Assembly: GCA_046349035.1 (NCBI GenBank)
Contig: JAXMDC010000003.1
Location: forward strand, 620,001-684,000
DNA: 64,000 bases
Reading direction: 5' to 3'
DNA from: JAXMDC01 sp046349035
GTDB lineage: Bacteria; Pseudomonadota; Alphaproteobacteria; Rhizobiales; Kaistiaceae
The position numbers and the translations under genes were made by a program. The notes beneath the pieces are model-generated. The model saw nothing but the letters and a program-made list of their open reading frames with translations. It was not told the origin of the DNA and ran no database searches. This document shows positions 56,168-63,465 of this stretch, piece after piece; position 1 is the first letter of the stretch; the number at the start of each line of letters is the position of its first letter.

Positions 56168-57583
56168 TCAGACGTCCCACTGGAAGACCGGGCTCGCCGA
56201 GCGCTGGCGCTCGCAATAGGCGGCCATAATGGCGCGGAAGTCGCCGCCACGGGCGGCGAGCGCGGCACGCTGCCAGGCGGCGCCGGTCTGGCCGCCGGCG
56301 ACGCGCTGCTCGACGAGATCGATCAGGCGGTCGGCGTCGGGGGCAAGCCTGAGACGCGACAGGCCGGAGCGGGCCATCGGCAGCAGGCGCTCGGCGAGGA
56401 GGGTCGCGGCGGTGCCCTCGGCAGCCCCCGGCCACACGGTCAGGGCGGCAAGACCGAGGCGGGCGGCGGCGTAGAAATTGGCGCGGGCGGCGGCGAAGGG
56501 GACGGCAGGGCGCTCGGCCATGCCGCGCTCGACCAGTTCGTGCACCAAGCCGACATAGGCGGCGGCGTTGGCCAGCATGTCGGCGAGGGTCGGTCCGGCG
56601 GGGAGGGTGCGGTACTCGATGCGCAGGTGCGGGCGGCCGTCGGCATCGGTGCCGAGCAGCGGGCGGTTCCAGCGCCAGATGGTGCCATTGTGGAGGCGGA
56701 GATGCGGCAGGGCTTCGGAGGCGTCGTCGAAGAGGAGCGGCAAGAGCGGCGGGAAGGCGCGCAGGTTCTCGGCGAACATCTCGACCAGCGAGCGCTCGAC
56801 GTAGCCGCTGCCGAAGCCGACACGCGCCAGGCCGCCGGCGCCGGGGAGGTCGATCGCCTGCTCGAAGAGCGGGATGCGCGTCTCGTCCCAGAGGTCGCGG
56901 CCGAACAGGAAAGGGGCATTGCCGGCGGCGGCGAGCAGCGGGCCGGCGGCCATCGCCGAGGCGTTCCAGTAGAGATGGGCGCGCGCGGCGGGGACCTTGA
57001 GATGCACCTGGAAAGAGGTGGTCGCCGCCTCCAGCATGACGTCGCGATGCTCGACCGCCAGCGCCTCGCGCCCGGATATCTCGACCCGCACCGGCCGGCC
57101 GTCGCGACGGCGGAGGATCTCGCGGTTCAGCGCCGCGTAGCGCTTCAGCGGCGAGATGTTGGCGAGGCTCAAATCGGCGTTGCGGATCACCGGCAGCGTG
57201 CCGATCAGCACGGCGTTGGCGTCGAGGCCGTGGGCGACGGTCTCGCAGTGCGCCCAGAGGCCGGTCAGCTCGGCGGCCATGCGGGCGAAGACATCGCCGG
57301 CGAGCGGCAGCGGCGTGCAGTTCAGCTCGATGTTGAAGCGCGAAAGCTCGGGCACCACCAGCGGGTGGTCGGCCTTGGCGAGGAAGGCCTGATTGACGGG
57401 AGCCGGATAGTAGGCGTGGTCGAGCAGCCAGGCCTCGATCTCGCAGCCGATGGAGAAGCCGCTGTCGGCGAAGGCGCCGTCGTTCCACATCCGGCCGAGG
57501 TCGGCGGTCTCGGCGGCGAGGCGGGCGGCGAAGGCGTCGAAGTCGGCCGGCGCGAAATCGGCCTTGGCGACCTCATCGCCCAT
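56168..57583 (-). CDS. glutamate-cysteine ligase family 2-like (YbdK-type) protein
   Basis: A 471-residue carboxylate-amine ligase. GFSIGCEIEAWLLD near residue 43 has the acidic metal-binding pattern of the GCS2 fold. FNIELNCTPLPLAG, ATTSFQVHLKVP and LRIEYRTLPAGPTLADMLAN are the other conserved segments. YbdK of E. coli has weak gamma-glutamyl-cysteine ligase activity; many relatives join other amino compounds. The gene lies 15 bases downstream of an aspartoacylase-like peptidase gene, suggesting a paired pathway in which one forms and one hydrolyses an amide. Substrate unknown. Confidence 0.88.
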   Translation of the reverse strand: MGDEVAKADFAPADFDAFAARLAAETADLGRMWNDGAFADSGFSIGCEIEAWLLDHAYYPAPVNQAFLAKADHPLVVPELSRFNIELNCTPLPLAGDVFARMAAELTGLWAHCETVAHGLDANAVLIGTLPVIRNADLSLANISPLKRYAALNREILRRRDGRPVRVEISGREALAVEHRDVMLEAATTSFQVHLKVPAARAHLYWNASAMAAGPLLAAAGNAPFLFGRDLWDETRIPLFEQAIDLPGAGGLARVGFGSGYVERSLVEMFAENLRAFPPLLPLLFDDASEALPHLRLHNGTIWRWNRPLLGTDADGRPHLRIEYRTLPAGPTLADMLANAAAYVGLVHELVERGMAERPAVPFAAARANFYAAARLGLAALTVWPGAAEGTAATLLAERLLPMARSGLSRLRLAPDADRLIDLVEQRVAGGQTGAAWQRAALAARGGDFRAIMAAYCERQRSASPVFQWDV

Positions 57584-57598
57584 GGCGCGGCCCGGCGG

Positions 57599-58636
57599 TC
57601 ATAGCGGCCGCCCGTCGCGGCCGATGCGGCGCATCAGGTAGCCGAGGCAGTCGAGGCGGACGGCGCGCTCGTCGACGGTGAGCATGGAGGGGACGGCGGC
57701 GCGGGCGAGGCGGATGGCGCCGCCGGTGTAGTCGAACCAGGGCGCGGGGTCGCCGCCGGGCTCGGCGGCGACGAGATCGAGGCGCTTGGCGCCGCTGCCG
57801 CCGAGCGAGCCGAAGGGCGTCCCCGGCGCGAGTTCGCAGAAGTTGAGGGCGTCGAGATCGCCGCGGAAGCGGAAGTCGGCCTCGGCGCCGTCGAAGGAGA
57901 GGCCGGCGTCGGCCGGCACCTTGACCACGGCGAAGGTGCGCAGGAGGTCGATCTCGCCCGGCGGCAGCTTGTGCTCGGGGAAGGCGTGGAGGGCGAGCAC
58001 GGCGCGGATGAACGCGGCGGCATGCTCGGCGCCGGCGGCGTCGACGGCGCGGCCGCACTCGACCGTCACCGCCGGGCAGATGCCGGTCATCGCCGCCGAC
58101 TGCACGCCGGTCGGCTGGGTGAAGTGGACGACGGTGCGGCCGAACAGGCGGGCGAGATGGAGATGCTCGTCGCTCAGGCCGTTGACGCAGGCGTAATGCG
58201 GGTTGCGGCCGGTGTTGTTGTGGATGTCGATGCTGGCGAAGGGCCGCTCGCGGCGCACCGCCTCGACCACCTCCCGCATCAGCCGCGACAGCGGCGCGGC
58301 GGTATCGGCGGTGCCTGGCCAGACGCGGTTGAAATCGTCCTGGCCGGGGAGGGTGCGGACCCCGGCCCGCGCCGCCTCGATATTGCCGACGAAGAGGAGC
58401 AGCGGACGCGGCGGCAGCGCCGCGTCGCGGTCGCGCAGCACCATGCGGATGGCATCCCAGCCGGAGTGCTCGTTGCCGTGCAGGAGGACGCTGACGAAGA
58501 GCGGAGCGGCGTCGCGGCCGGCGATCTTGAAGAGGGCCGGGCCGGGCAACTGGCGCCACAGCTCCGGCGCCGGGAGGTCGAGCAGGGCCTCGGGGAAGCC
58601 GTCGCGAAAGTCGAGGGGCACGGGGGGAAGGTTCAT
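57599..58636 (-). CDS. succinylglutamate desuccinylase/aspartoacylase family (M14-like) hydrolase
   Basis: A 345-residue zinc hydrolase of the carboxypeptidase M14 fold. The zinc motif is HGNEHSG near residue 53 (His and Glu ligands), with the third ligand in SIDIHNNTG. The catalytic Glu is probably in AVTVECGRAVD. Aspartoacylase/succinylglutamate desuccinylase enzymes cleave N-acyl amino acids. It is the first gene of a two-gene operon with the GCS2-type ligase. No signal peptide, so cytosolic. The start at 58636 is the only upstream Met. Confidence 0.88.
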   Translation of the reverse strand: MNLPPVPLDFRDGFPEALLDLPAPELWRQLPGPALFKIAGRDAAPLFVSVLLHGNEHSGWDAIRMVLRDRDAALPPRPLLLFVGNIEAARAGVRTLPGQDDFNRVWPGTADTAAPLSRLMREVVEAVRRERPFASIDIHNNTGRNPHYACVNGLSDEHLHLARLFGRTVVHFTQPTGVQSAAMTGICPAVTVECGRAVDAAGAEHAAAFIRAVLALHAFPEHKLPPGEIDLLRTFAVVKVPADAGLSFDGAEADFRFRGDLDALNFCELAPGTPFGSLGGSGAKRLDLVAAEPGGDPAPWFDYTGGAIRLARAAVPSMLTVDERAVRLDCLGYLMRRIGRDGRPL

Positions 58637-58763
58637 CGTCAGCCGACGCCGGTGTCGCCGCCTTGTCCCGTCCCGGGGCGGGCGAAGTCAATAAGCGGGG
58701 GGTGCGGCAGCGGCGCCGCGGCCGGCCCTTGCATCGCCACAGGGCTCCGCCACACTCGCCGGC

Positions 58764-59396
58764 ATGAACGGTCAGGGACGGGGCGGCGGGACGGAGGCGG
58801 TCGGGGTGCTCCTTGCCGGCGGCGAGGGGCGGCGCCTCGGCGGCGGCGACAAGGGGCTGCGGCCGCTCGCCGGCCGGCCGCTGATCGAGCATGTGCGGCG
58901 GCGCCTGGCGCCGCAGGTCGGGGCGATGGTGCTCTCGGCCAACGGCGATCCCCGGCGCTTTGCCGCCTTCGCGCTGCCGGTGGTCGCCGATGCCGGCGCG
59001 GGTTCGCAAGGACCGCTCGCCGGGCTCCTCGCCGGCCTCCGCTGGGCGCGGGCCAACGCCCCCGGCGCGCGCTTCCTGGCGAGCGCCGCCTGCGATACGC
59101 CCTTCCTGCCGACCGACCTGGTGGCGCGGCTCAAGGCGGCGTCGGGCAAGCAGCGCGTCGCCCTTGCCGCCTCGCGCGGCACCGTCCATCCGGTGTTCGG
59201 CCTCTGGCCGGTCGCCCTCGCCGACCGGCTGGAGGGATGGCTCGCCGGCGAAGAAGGGCGGAGCGTTCAGGCCTTCGCCCGCGCGGTGGGCTATGTCGAG
59301 GTCGCGTTCGCCGACGGGCCGGGCGGCGACCCGTTCTTCAACGTCAACACCCCGGAGGATCTCCAGGCGGCCGAGACGCTGGCGGCGCGAGCCTGA
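58764..59396 (+). CDS. mobA: molybdenum cofactor guanylyltransferase
   Basis: A 210-residue MobA-like nucleotidyltransferase: GTP-binding motif LLAGGEGRRLGGGDKGLRPL at residues 16-35, LSANGDPRRF, ASAACDTPFLPTDLVARL (metal-binding Asp), HPVFGLWP and FFNVNTPEDLQAAE near the C-terminus. It transfers GMP to molybdopterin to make the MGD cofactor used by DMSO-reductase-type enzymes. The length is normal. No molybdoenzyme gene is visible in the window. It is transcribed divergently from the aspartoacylase-like gene. Confidence 0.93.
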   Translation: MNGQGRGGGTEAVGVLLAGGEGRRLGGGDKGLRPLAGRPLIEHVRRRLAPQVGAMVLSANGDPRRFAAFALPVVADAGAGSQGPLAGLLAGLRWARANAPGARFLASAACDTPFLPTDLVARLKAASGKQRVALAASRGTVHPVFGLWPVALADRLEGWLAGEEGRSVQAFARAVGYVEVAFADGPGGDPFFNVNTPEDLQAAETLAARA

Positions 59397-59502
59397 GGCG
59401 GAAGGCCGGAGGACCGACCGGGCGCTCCAACTTTTAGCTACTTTCGTCGGCGAACGGGCGGCGCGGCCGCCGCCGCGCACGCCGCTGCCCTCGCCGGATA
59501 CG

Positions 59503-59664
59503 ATGAAGCGTCTGCACCTGGCGCTCGCCATCTGGCGCGACAGCCGGCCGGCGGCGGCAACGCCGGTCGAGACCTACCTCGCGGCGCGCGGGCTCCGCCT
59601 GCCGGCCGGGGGCCCCGCTCCGCTTCCACGACGCCACCGGCATCCACCGGACGTTCAGGGCTTG
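59503..59664 (+). pseudogene. frameshifted remnant of a Toprim/primase-like (DUF7146) gene
   Basis: From 59503 the frame reads MKRLHLALAIWRDSRPAAAT, PVETYLAARGLRLPAGG. After a run of G and C near 59610-59620 the expected continuation PLRFHDATGIHRTF appears in a different frame. The pattern (IW-R-x-(A/S)-x-P-x-x-x-T-x-V-E-x-YL-x-x-RG-L then LRFH) is the N-terminal part of phage- and plasmid-type primases. It is cut off by the VOC gene on the other strand. A decayed fragment of a mobile element. Confidence 0.6.
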
Positions 59665-60134
59665 CTGGCGACCGCCGCGGCGATCTTGGCGACGTCGATC
59701 TTCTGCATCGGCATCATCGCCGCGAAGGCGCGCTTGGCGACCTCGCCGCCCTTGGCCATCGCCGAGGTGAGGACGCGCGGGGTGATCTGCCAGGAGACGC
59801 CCCACTTGTCCTTGCACCAGCCGCAGGCGCTTTCCTGGCCGCCATTGCCGACGATGGCGTTCCAGTAGCGGTCGGTCTCGGCCTGGTCGTCGGTGGCGAT
59901 CTGGAAGGAGAAGGCCTCGCTCTGCTTGAAGGCATCGCCGCCGTTGAGGCCGATGCAGGCGACGCCGCAGACGGTGAACTCGACGAGGAGGACATCGCCG
60001 GCCTTGCCGCCGGGGAAGTCGGACGGGGCGCGGTGCACGGCGCCGACGCGGCTGTCGGGGAACACCGTCGCATAGAAGCGCGCGGCGGCTTCGGCGTCGC
60101 GGTCGTACCAGATGCAGATCGTGTTCTTGTTCAT
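59655..60134 (-). CDS. VOC family protein (PhnB / 3-demethylubiquinone-methyltransferase-like fold)
   Basis: A 159-residue protein of the PhnB/YdhR-like branch of the vicinal-oxygen-chelate superfamily: MNKNTICIWYDRDAEAAARF, YATVFPDSRVGAVHRAPSDF, VEFTVCGVACIGLNGGDAFK, SFQIATDDQAETDRYWNAIV, GWCKDKWGVSWQITPRVL and MMPMQKIDVAKIAAA. The last segments are diagnostic. Function is unknown; many are annotated as glyoxalase-like. GGAGGT lies before the ATG at 60134, and a longer in-frame start is not supported. Confidence 0.9.
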   Translation of the reverse strand: MNKNTICIWYDRDAEAAARFYATVFPDSRVGAVHRAPSDFPGGKAGDVLLVEFTVCGVACIGLNGGDAFKQSEAFSFQIATDDQAETDRYWNAIVGNGGQESACGWCKDKWGVSWQITPRVLTSAMAKGGEVAKRAFAAMMPMQKIDVAKIAAAVASKP

Positions 60135-60257
60135 CGGCACCTCCATCGTCGGCACACTTCGATCGTCGGCACGGCCCCTGGGGTCTGCCGCCGGGCGCAG
60201 GGCCACCGCCGGGTCCGCACCGGTCATGCGGCAATCCGCGAAGGCAGCATTATCAGA

Positions 60258-60620
60258 TCAGCAGGCGTCATCGCGCGGGCCGCAGGCCATCAGCGCCCTG
60301 ATCACGCCCGCAGCCTGCTCTCGGTTGGAGGCAAGGTACATCGCCTGGCCGGCGACGCTGGCGGCAAAGCCTTTGAGCGCAGTGCACCAGGTCTCGGCAT
60401 TGGCGGGGTTGAGCGGCTCCCAGGCGGTGCCGGTGAGGCGGCTGAAGGCGAGCGAGGCCACGCGGGTGCGGTTGCCGTAGAAGCCGTCGATCGGTCCGGG
60501 ATCGATGTCGAAAGAGGACAGCATCAGCTGCACGCACTCGACGGCGTCATCGGCATAGGCGGGGGCGCTGGGTGCCAGCATACAGACAAACAGCGCCGCC
60601 AGTCTGCCTAATCTTGCCAC
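60258..60620 (-). CDS. small secreted protein with peptidoglycan-binding-like motif
   Basis: A 120-residue exported protein: signal peptide (MARLGRLAALFVCMLAPSAP, cleavage near AYA-DDA), then VECVQLMLSSFDIDPGPIDG, FYGNRTRVASLAFSRLTG, which resembles the PG-binding repeat (x-V-x-x-x-Q-x-x-L-x-x-x-G-x-x-x-G-x-x-D-G-x-(F/Y)-G-x-x-T). Four cysteines are present, probably disulfide-bonded. It may bind the cell wall. The ATG lies at the end of an A/T-poor region and the ribosome-binding site is not strong. Confidence 0.7.
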   Translation of the reverse strand: MARLGRLAALFVCMLAPSAPAYADDAVECVQLMLSSFDIDPGPIDGFYGNRTRVASLAFSRLTGTAWEPLNPANAETWCTALKGFAASVAGQAMYLASNREQAAGVIRALMACGPRDDAC

Positions 60621-60966
60621 GCGTCACGCCTGCCGCCGGGTTGATCGTGGCACGGCAACGGTGCGCGGCGGTGATCGGTTCCACGGCGGCAGCGCGCCGG
60701 CCGGGGCTCAAGCGTCGCGGCTCGCAGCGTCGAGAGGAAGGGGCGCGGCCACCTAAGGTACCTAAAGTTGAGCGGCGGGCCGGGAGGGCGAGGGCGGAGT
60801 CGCCTGCAGCTTCGGGCGCTTTAGGTACTTTAGGCGGGATCGGCTGGCGTTTTGGCGAGCTGGCGTGGGCCGGCTGCTGCTTGATCCCGGTCAACGTCAC
60901 CGGCAACCGCCAGGTCGAGTGTCGGGCAGTCGCGCACCGGATGCGCAGGAACGAGGGGATCAGGGA
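60621..60966. other. intergenic region with an inverted repeat
   Basis: About 345 bases between the divergent small secreted protein gene and the diheme cytochrome gene. It contains the inverted repeat annotated at 60752-60834 and otherwise no supported gene. Confidence 0.5.
60752..60834. repeat. 16-base inverted repeat with TTTAGGTAC-type core
   Basis: CCTAAGGTACCTAAAG (60752-60767) and CTTTAGGTACTTTAGG (60819-60834) are complementary with one mismatch and are separated by 51 bases rich in G+C. The A/T-rich cores stand out from the surroundings. It may be a REP-like extragenic element or an operator. Confidence 0.7.
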
Positions 60967-61701
60967 ATGAGGGCGGGGTTCTTCGGGCTGGCGCTGGCGA
61001 CGGCCTTGGCCGGCGTTACCTCGGCGGTTTCGGGCGCGGATTTTGACGAAGCAGCGGCGGTGGCGCGGGGCGGCGTCTTCTACGATTCTTGGTTTGCCGC
61101 GCTGGAAAAGCCCGCCCCGACGGCTACCCACCCCGCATATCCTTCGGCCGGCCGCCAGACCGGCGCCGCCACCTGGCGCTGCCGCGAATGTCACGGCTGG
61201 GACTACAAGGGGGCGGCCGGCGTCAACGCCTCGGGCAGCCGCTTCACTGGGATCAAGGGGATCGACGCGATGGCCGGGAAGGATCCCGGCGAGATCGCCA
61301 AGATCATCCGGGACAATGTGCACCGCTATACGCCCGACCTCCTCAGCGACAGCGCGGTGGCAAAACTCGCCTTGTTCGTGAGCAAGGGGCAGATCGACAT
61401 GGATCTGGTGATCGACCGCAAGAGCGGCAAGGCGCTCGGCGATTCGACCCGTGGCGTGCAGCAGTACCGCCTGGCGTGTTTCGCGTGTCACGGCGGCGAC
61501 GGAACGCGCATCAATTTCAGCAGCGGGCCGGCCCCGGAGTACCTCGGCACGGTCGCCAACTCCAATCCCTGGTCGGTCATGCACCGCATGCGCAACGGCC
61601 TGCCCGAGGCGGCGATGCTCGGGCTGGCAGGGCTGAGTACGCTCTCGGCCGCCGATCAGGCCAACCTCCTGGCCTATCTCCAGACGCTGCCGGTCAAGTA
61701 G
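60967..61701 (+). CDS. diheme cytochrome c, periplasmic
   Basis: A 244-residue exported protein: signal peptide (cleavage near VSG-ADF) and two CxxCH heme sites, C72-C75-H76 (WRCRECHGWDY) and C171-C174-H175 (ACFACHGGDGT), each followed by a Met-containing helix (candidate axial ligands in KGIDAMAGK and RMRNGLPEAAMLGLAGL). It is a periplasmic electron carrier, like those accepting electrons from PQQ dehydrogenases, two of which are encoded at 50879-54508. That partnership is an inference. The ATG at 60967 has AGGGA right upstream. Confidence 0.9.
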   Translation: MRAGFFGLALATALAGVTSAVSGADFDEAAAVARGGVFYDSWFAALEKPAPTATHPAYPSAGRQTGAATWRCRECHGWDYKGAAGVNASGSRFTGIKGIDAMAGKDPGEIAKIIRDNVHRYTPDLLSDSAVAKLALFVSKGQIDMDLVIDRKSGKALGDSTRGVQQYRLACFACHGGDGTRINFSSGPAPEYLGTVANSNPWSVMHRMRNGLPEAAMLGLAGLSTLSAADQANLLAYLQTLPVK

Positions 61702-61949
61702 CGGCACGCAAGGGGATTGCGCGGCCGGCGAAGCGGTCCGCCGACCCGATCGCGCCGGCGCTCCTTGCGGAGCGGCGGCAGCAGCGCCGGGCCGGCACTG
61801 CGGCAGGGATGCCGCCCCGCCCGGGCGGAACGTTCGCCCCGCGGCCGGGTTGAACGGGCGTCGGGCTGGCGGCTCGGCCGGTGGCGCGTGAGCGCGGGTC
61901 CGCCGATTGCCAAGGCTGCCGCGCCGTCACACATCCAAAGGAGAACCAA
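61702..61949. other. intergenic region upstream of the second DUF892 gene
   Basis: About 250 bases. It contains GGAAC, 16 bases, GGTT (61827-61851), a one-mismatch EcfG site about 100 bases before the ferritin-like gene. No other gene seen. Confidence 0.4.
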
Positions 61950-62498
61950 ATGGCCTCGCCGAAAGCGCTGGAAGATTTGTTCCTGGTGACCCTCAAGGAC
62001 ATCTACTACGCCGAAAAGCAGATTCTGAAGGCGCTGCCGAAGATGGCCCGCGCAGCGGAATCCAAGGAGCTGCGCGAAGCCTTCGAGAAGCACCGCGACC
62101 AGACCGAGGAGCAGATCGCCCGGCTAGAGAGGGTGTTCGAGTTGATCGACAAGCGGGCGCAGGGGAAGTCGTGCGAGGCGATCGTCGGCATCATCGACGA
62201 GTCCAAGGAGATCATGGAAGAGTTCAGCAACAGCCCGGCCCTCGATGCCGGCCTGATCGCATCCGGCCAGGCGGTCGAGCACTACGAGATCAGCCGATAC
62301 GGCACGCTGCGCGCCTGGGCGCAGCAGCTCGGCCTGAAGGAGGGCGCGGCCCTGCTGGAGGAGACGCTGCAGGAGGAGATCGATACCGACGAGCTGTTGA
62401 GCGATATCGCCCAACGGACGGCCAACGCGGTCGCCGAGGGGGGCGCGGCACGGACATCCGGCTCGGCGGGGCGCGGGCAGCGGGCGGCCCAGGCCTGA
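61950..62498 (+). CDS. YciE/YciF family ferritin-like protein (DUF892), second copy
   Basis: A 182-residue DUF892 protein. LFLVTLKDIYYAEKQILKAL, HRDQTEEQIARLERVFELID, GLIASGQAVEHYEISRYGTL and LLEETLQEEIDTDELLSDIA match the same helices as the protein at 8860-9390, which reads DMYYAEKQIEKALP and AVEHYEMARYGTL there. Helix and metal-site residues are conserved, and only the tail differs. AAAGGAGAA is an ideal ribosome-binding site. It ends in a strong terminator. The two copies are on either side of the insertion element and composition change. Confidence 0.92.
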   Translation: MASPKALEDLFLVTLKDIYYAEKQILKALPKMARAAESKELREAFEKHRDQTEEQIARLERVFELIDKRAQGKSCEAIVGIIDESKEIMEEFSNSPALDAGLIASGQAVEHYEISRYGTLRAWAQQLGLKEGAALLEETLQEEIDTDELLSDIAQRTANAVAEGGAARTSGSAGRGQRAAQA

Positions 62499-62525
62499 TC
62501 GTTCCACACCCTGCCAGGCACACGG

Positions 62526-62561
62526 AAAGGGTCGGGGTCCGCGAGAACCCCGACCCTTTTT
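62526..62561 (+). terminator. rho-independent terminator
   Basis: A 13-base stem AAAGGGTCGGGGT / ACCCCGACCCTTT with an eight-base loop followed by further T. It lies 28 bases past the DUF892 stop and before the convergent helix protein. Confidence 0.93.
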
Positions 62562-62581
62562 GCTTGCAAGGAGAGGCGGCT

Positions 62582-63370
62582 CTAGGAGGACTTGCGTGGC
62601 GGCAGCGGCTGGGGGCCTCCGCCCGGCGCGGCGACGCGGCGGACGGCGGTTTCGGCGGCGGCGTCGATCTTCGGCGCGTTGGCGCGGATCTTCTGGTGCC
62701 AGGAGCGGAGAATCTCCGCCGCCGTCTCCCGCCCGCCGAGGCCGAAGGAGAGGCCGATGGCCAGCGCGGCGGCGCCGACGATGCCCATGAACAGCGTGTT
62801 CACCAGGGCCTGGGCAATGCCGATCTGGTTGGCGGCAACGACGATGGCAAACACCCAGACGGCGACCCTGGCGCACTGCGCCATCAGATCGGGATTGGAG
62901 AAGCCGGCCTGCGCGACCGAGCCGCGCACCACTCCGGCGGCGGCGTTGGCCAACAGGCCGCCAACCACCAGGACGACGATCCCGACCACCAGGTTCGGCA
63001 GCCACAGCAGCAGCTGGCGCAGCACGTCGGAGACGGCGGGAAGGCCGAGCGCGTCGAAGGCGACGACCAGGGCAACCAGGCGCACGAACCATTTGGCGAC
63101 ATCGCCGATGAAGCCGGCGGCGTCGGTCTCCACGCCCATGCCGTGGACGAAGCCGGAGAAGCCGGAATCGGCCGCCAGGCGGTTGAACTGGACGCGGCGG
63201 AGCACCGCGCCGATCAGCGAGGAGACGGCGGCCGCGATCACCCAGCCGATGATGAGGATGATGGCGAAGCCGAGGATCTTGGGAATAGCGGCAAGGAGGA
63301 CGGCTAGGGCCGCGGCCAGCGAGGTCAGCCCGGCCTCGCTCCAATCGCGAATGCTGGTGAGGGTGTTCAT
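62582..63370 (-). CDS. membrane protein with MscS-like conserved TM helices
   Basis: A 262-residue protein with five to six hydrophobic helices (LTSLAAALAVLLAAIPKILG, FAIILIIGWVIAAAVSSLIG, LVALVVAFDALGLPAVSD, LLLWLPNLVVGIVVLVVGGL, VWVFAIVVAANQIGIAQALV, ALAIGLSFGLGGRETAAEIL). The repeated W-(F/L)-P/V-x-x-(V/I) and G-L-G-G-R patterns are those of the conserved TM helix family related to small mechanosensitive channels. GGAG sits ahead of the ATG at 63370. A GCAAC, 16 bases, CGTT variant site (63402-63426) lies upstream. It may respond to osmotic stress. Confidence 0.85.
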   Translation of the reverse strand: MNTLTSIRDWSEAGLTSLAAALAVLLAAIPKILGFAIILIIGWVIAAAVSSLIGAVLRRVQFNRLAADSGFSGFVHGMGVETDAAGFIGDVAKWFVRLVALVVAFDALGLPAVSDVLRQLLLWLPNLVVGIVVLVVGGLLANAAAGVVRGSVAQAGFSNPDLMAQCARVAVWVFAIVVAANQIGIAQALVNTLFMGIVGAAALAIGLSFGLGGRETAAEILRSWHQKIRANAPKIDAAAETAVRRVAAPGGGPQPLPPRKSS

Positions 63371-63465
63371 GCTCAGCTCCAAAGCGGGTCAGCGCACTTC
63401 CAACGTGGCTTGAGCGGGAAAGTTGCGGCGGGCGCGCCTCCGGCACCCGTCAGGGCCGGCCGCCG

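Noticed and set aside
55320..57488. 722-residue reading frame that includes the pentapeptide protein
   Set aside because: The N-terminal 460 residues are an out-of-frame reading of the GCS2-type gene (Arg/Pro-rich); only the part from 56108 with a signal peptide is real.
57573..59531. 652-residue minus-strand reading frame across the mobA region
   Set aside because: Overlaps well-supported mobA and aspartoacylase-like genes in other frames; Arg/Pro-rich composition.
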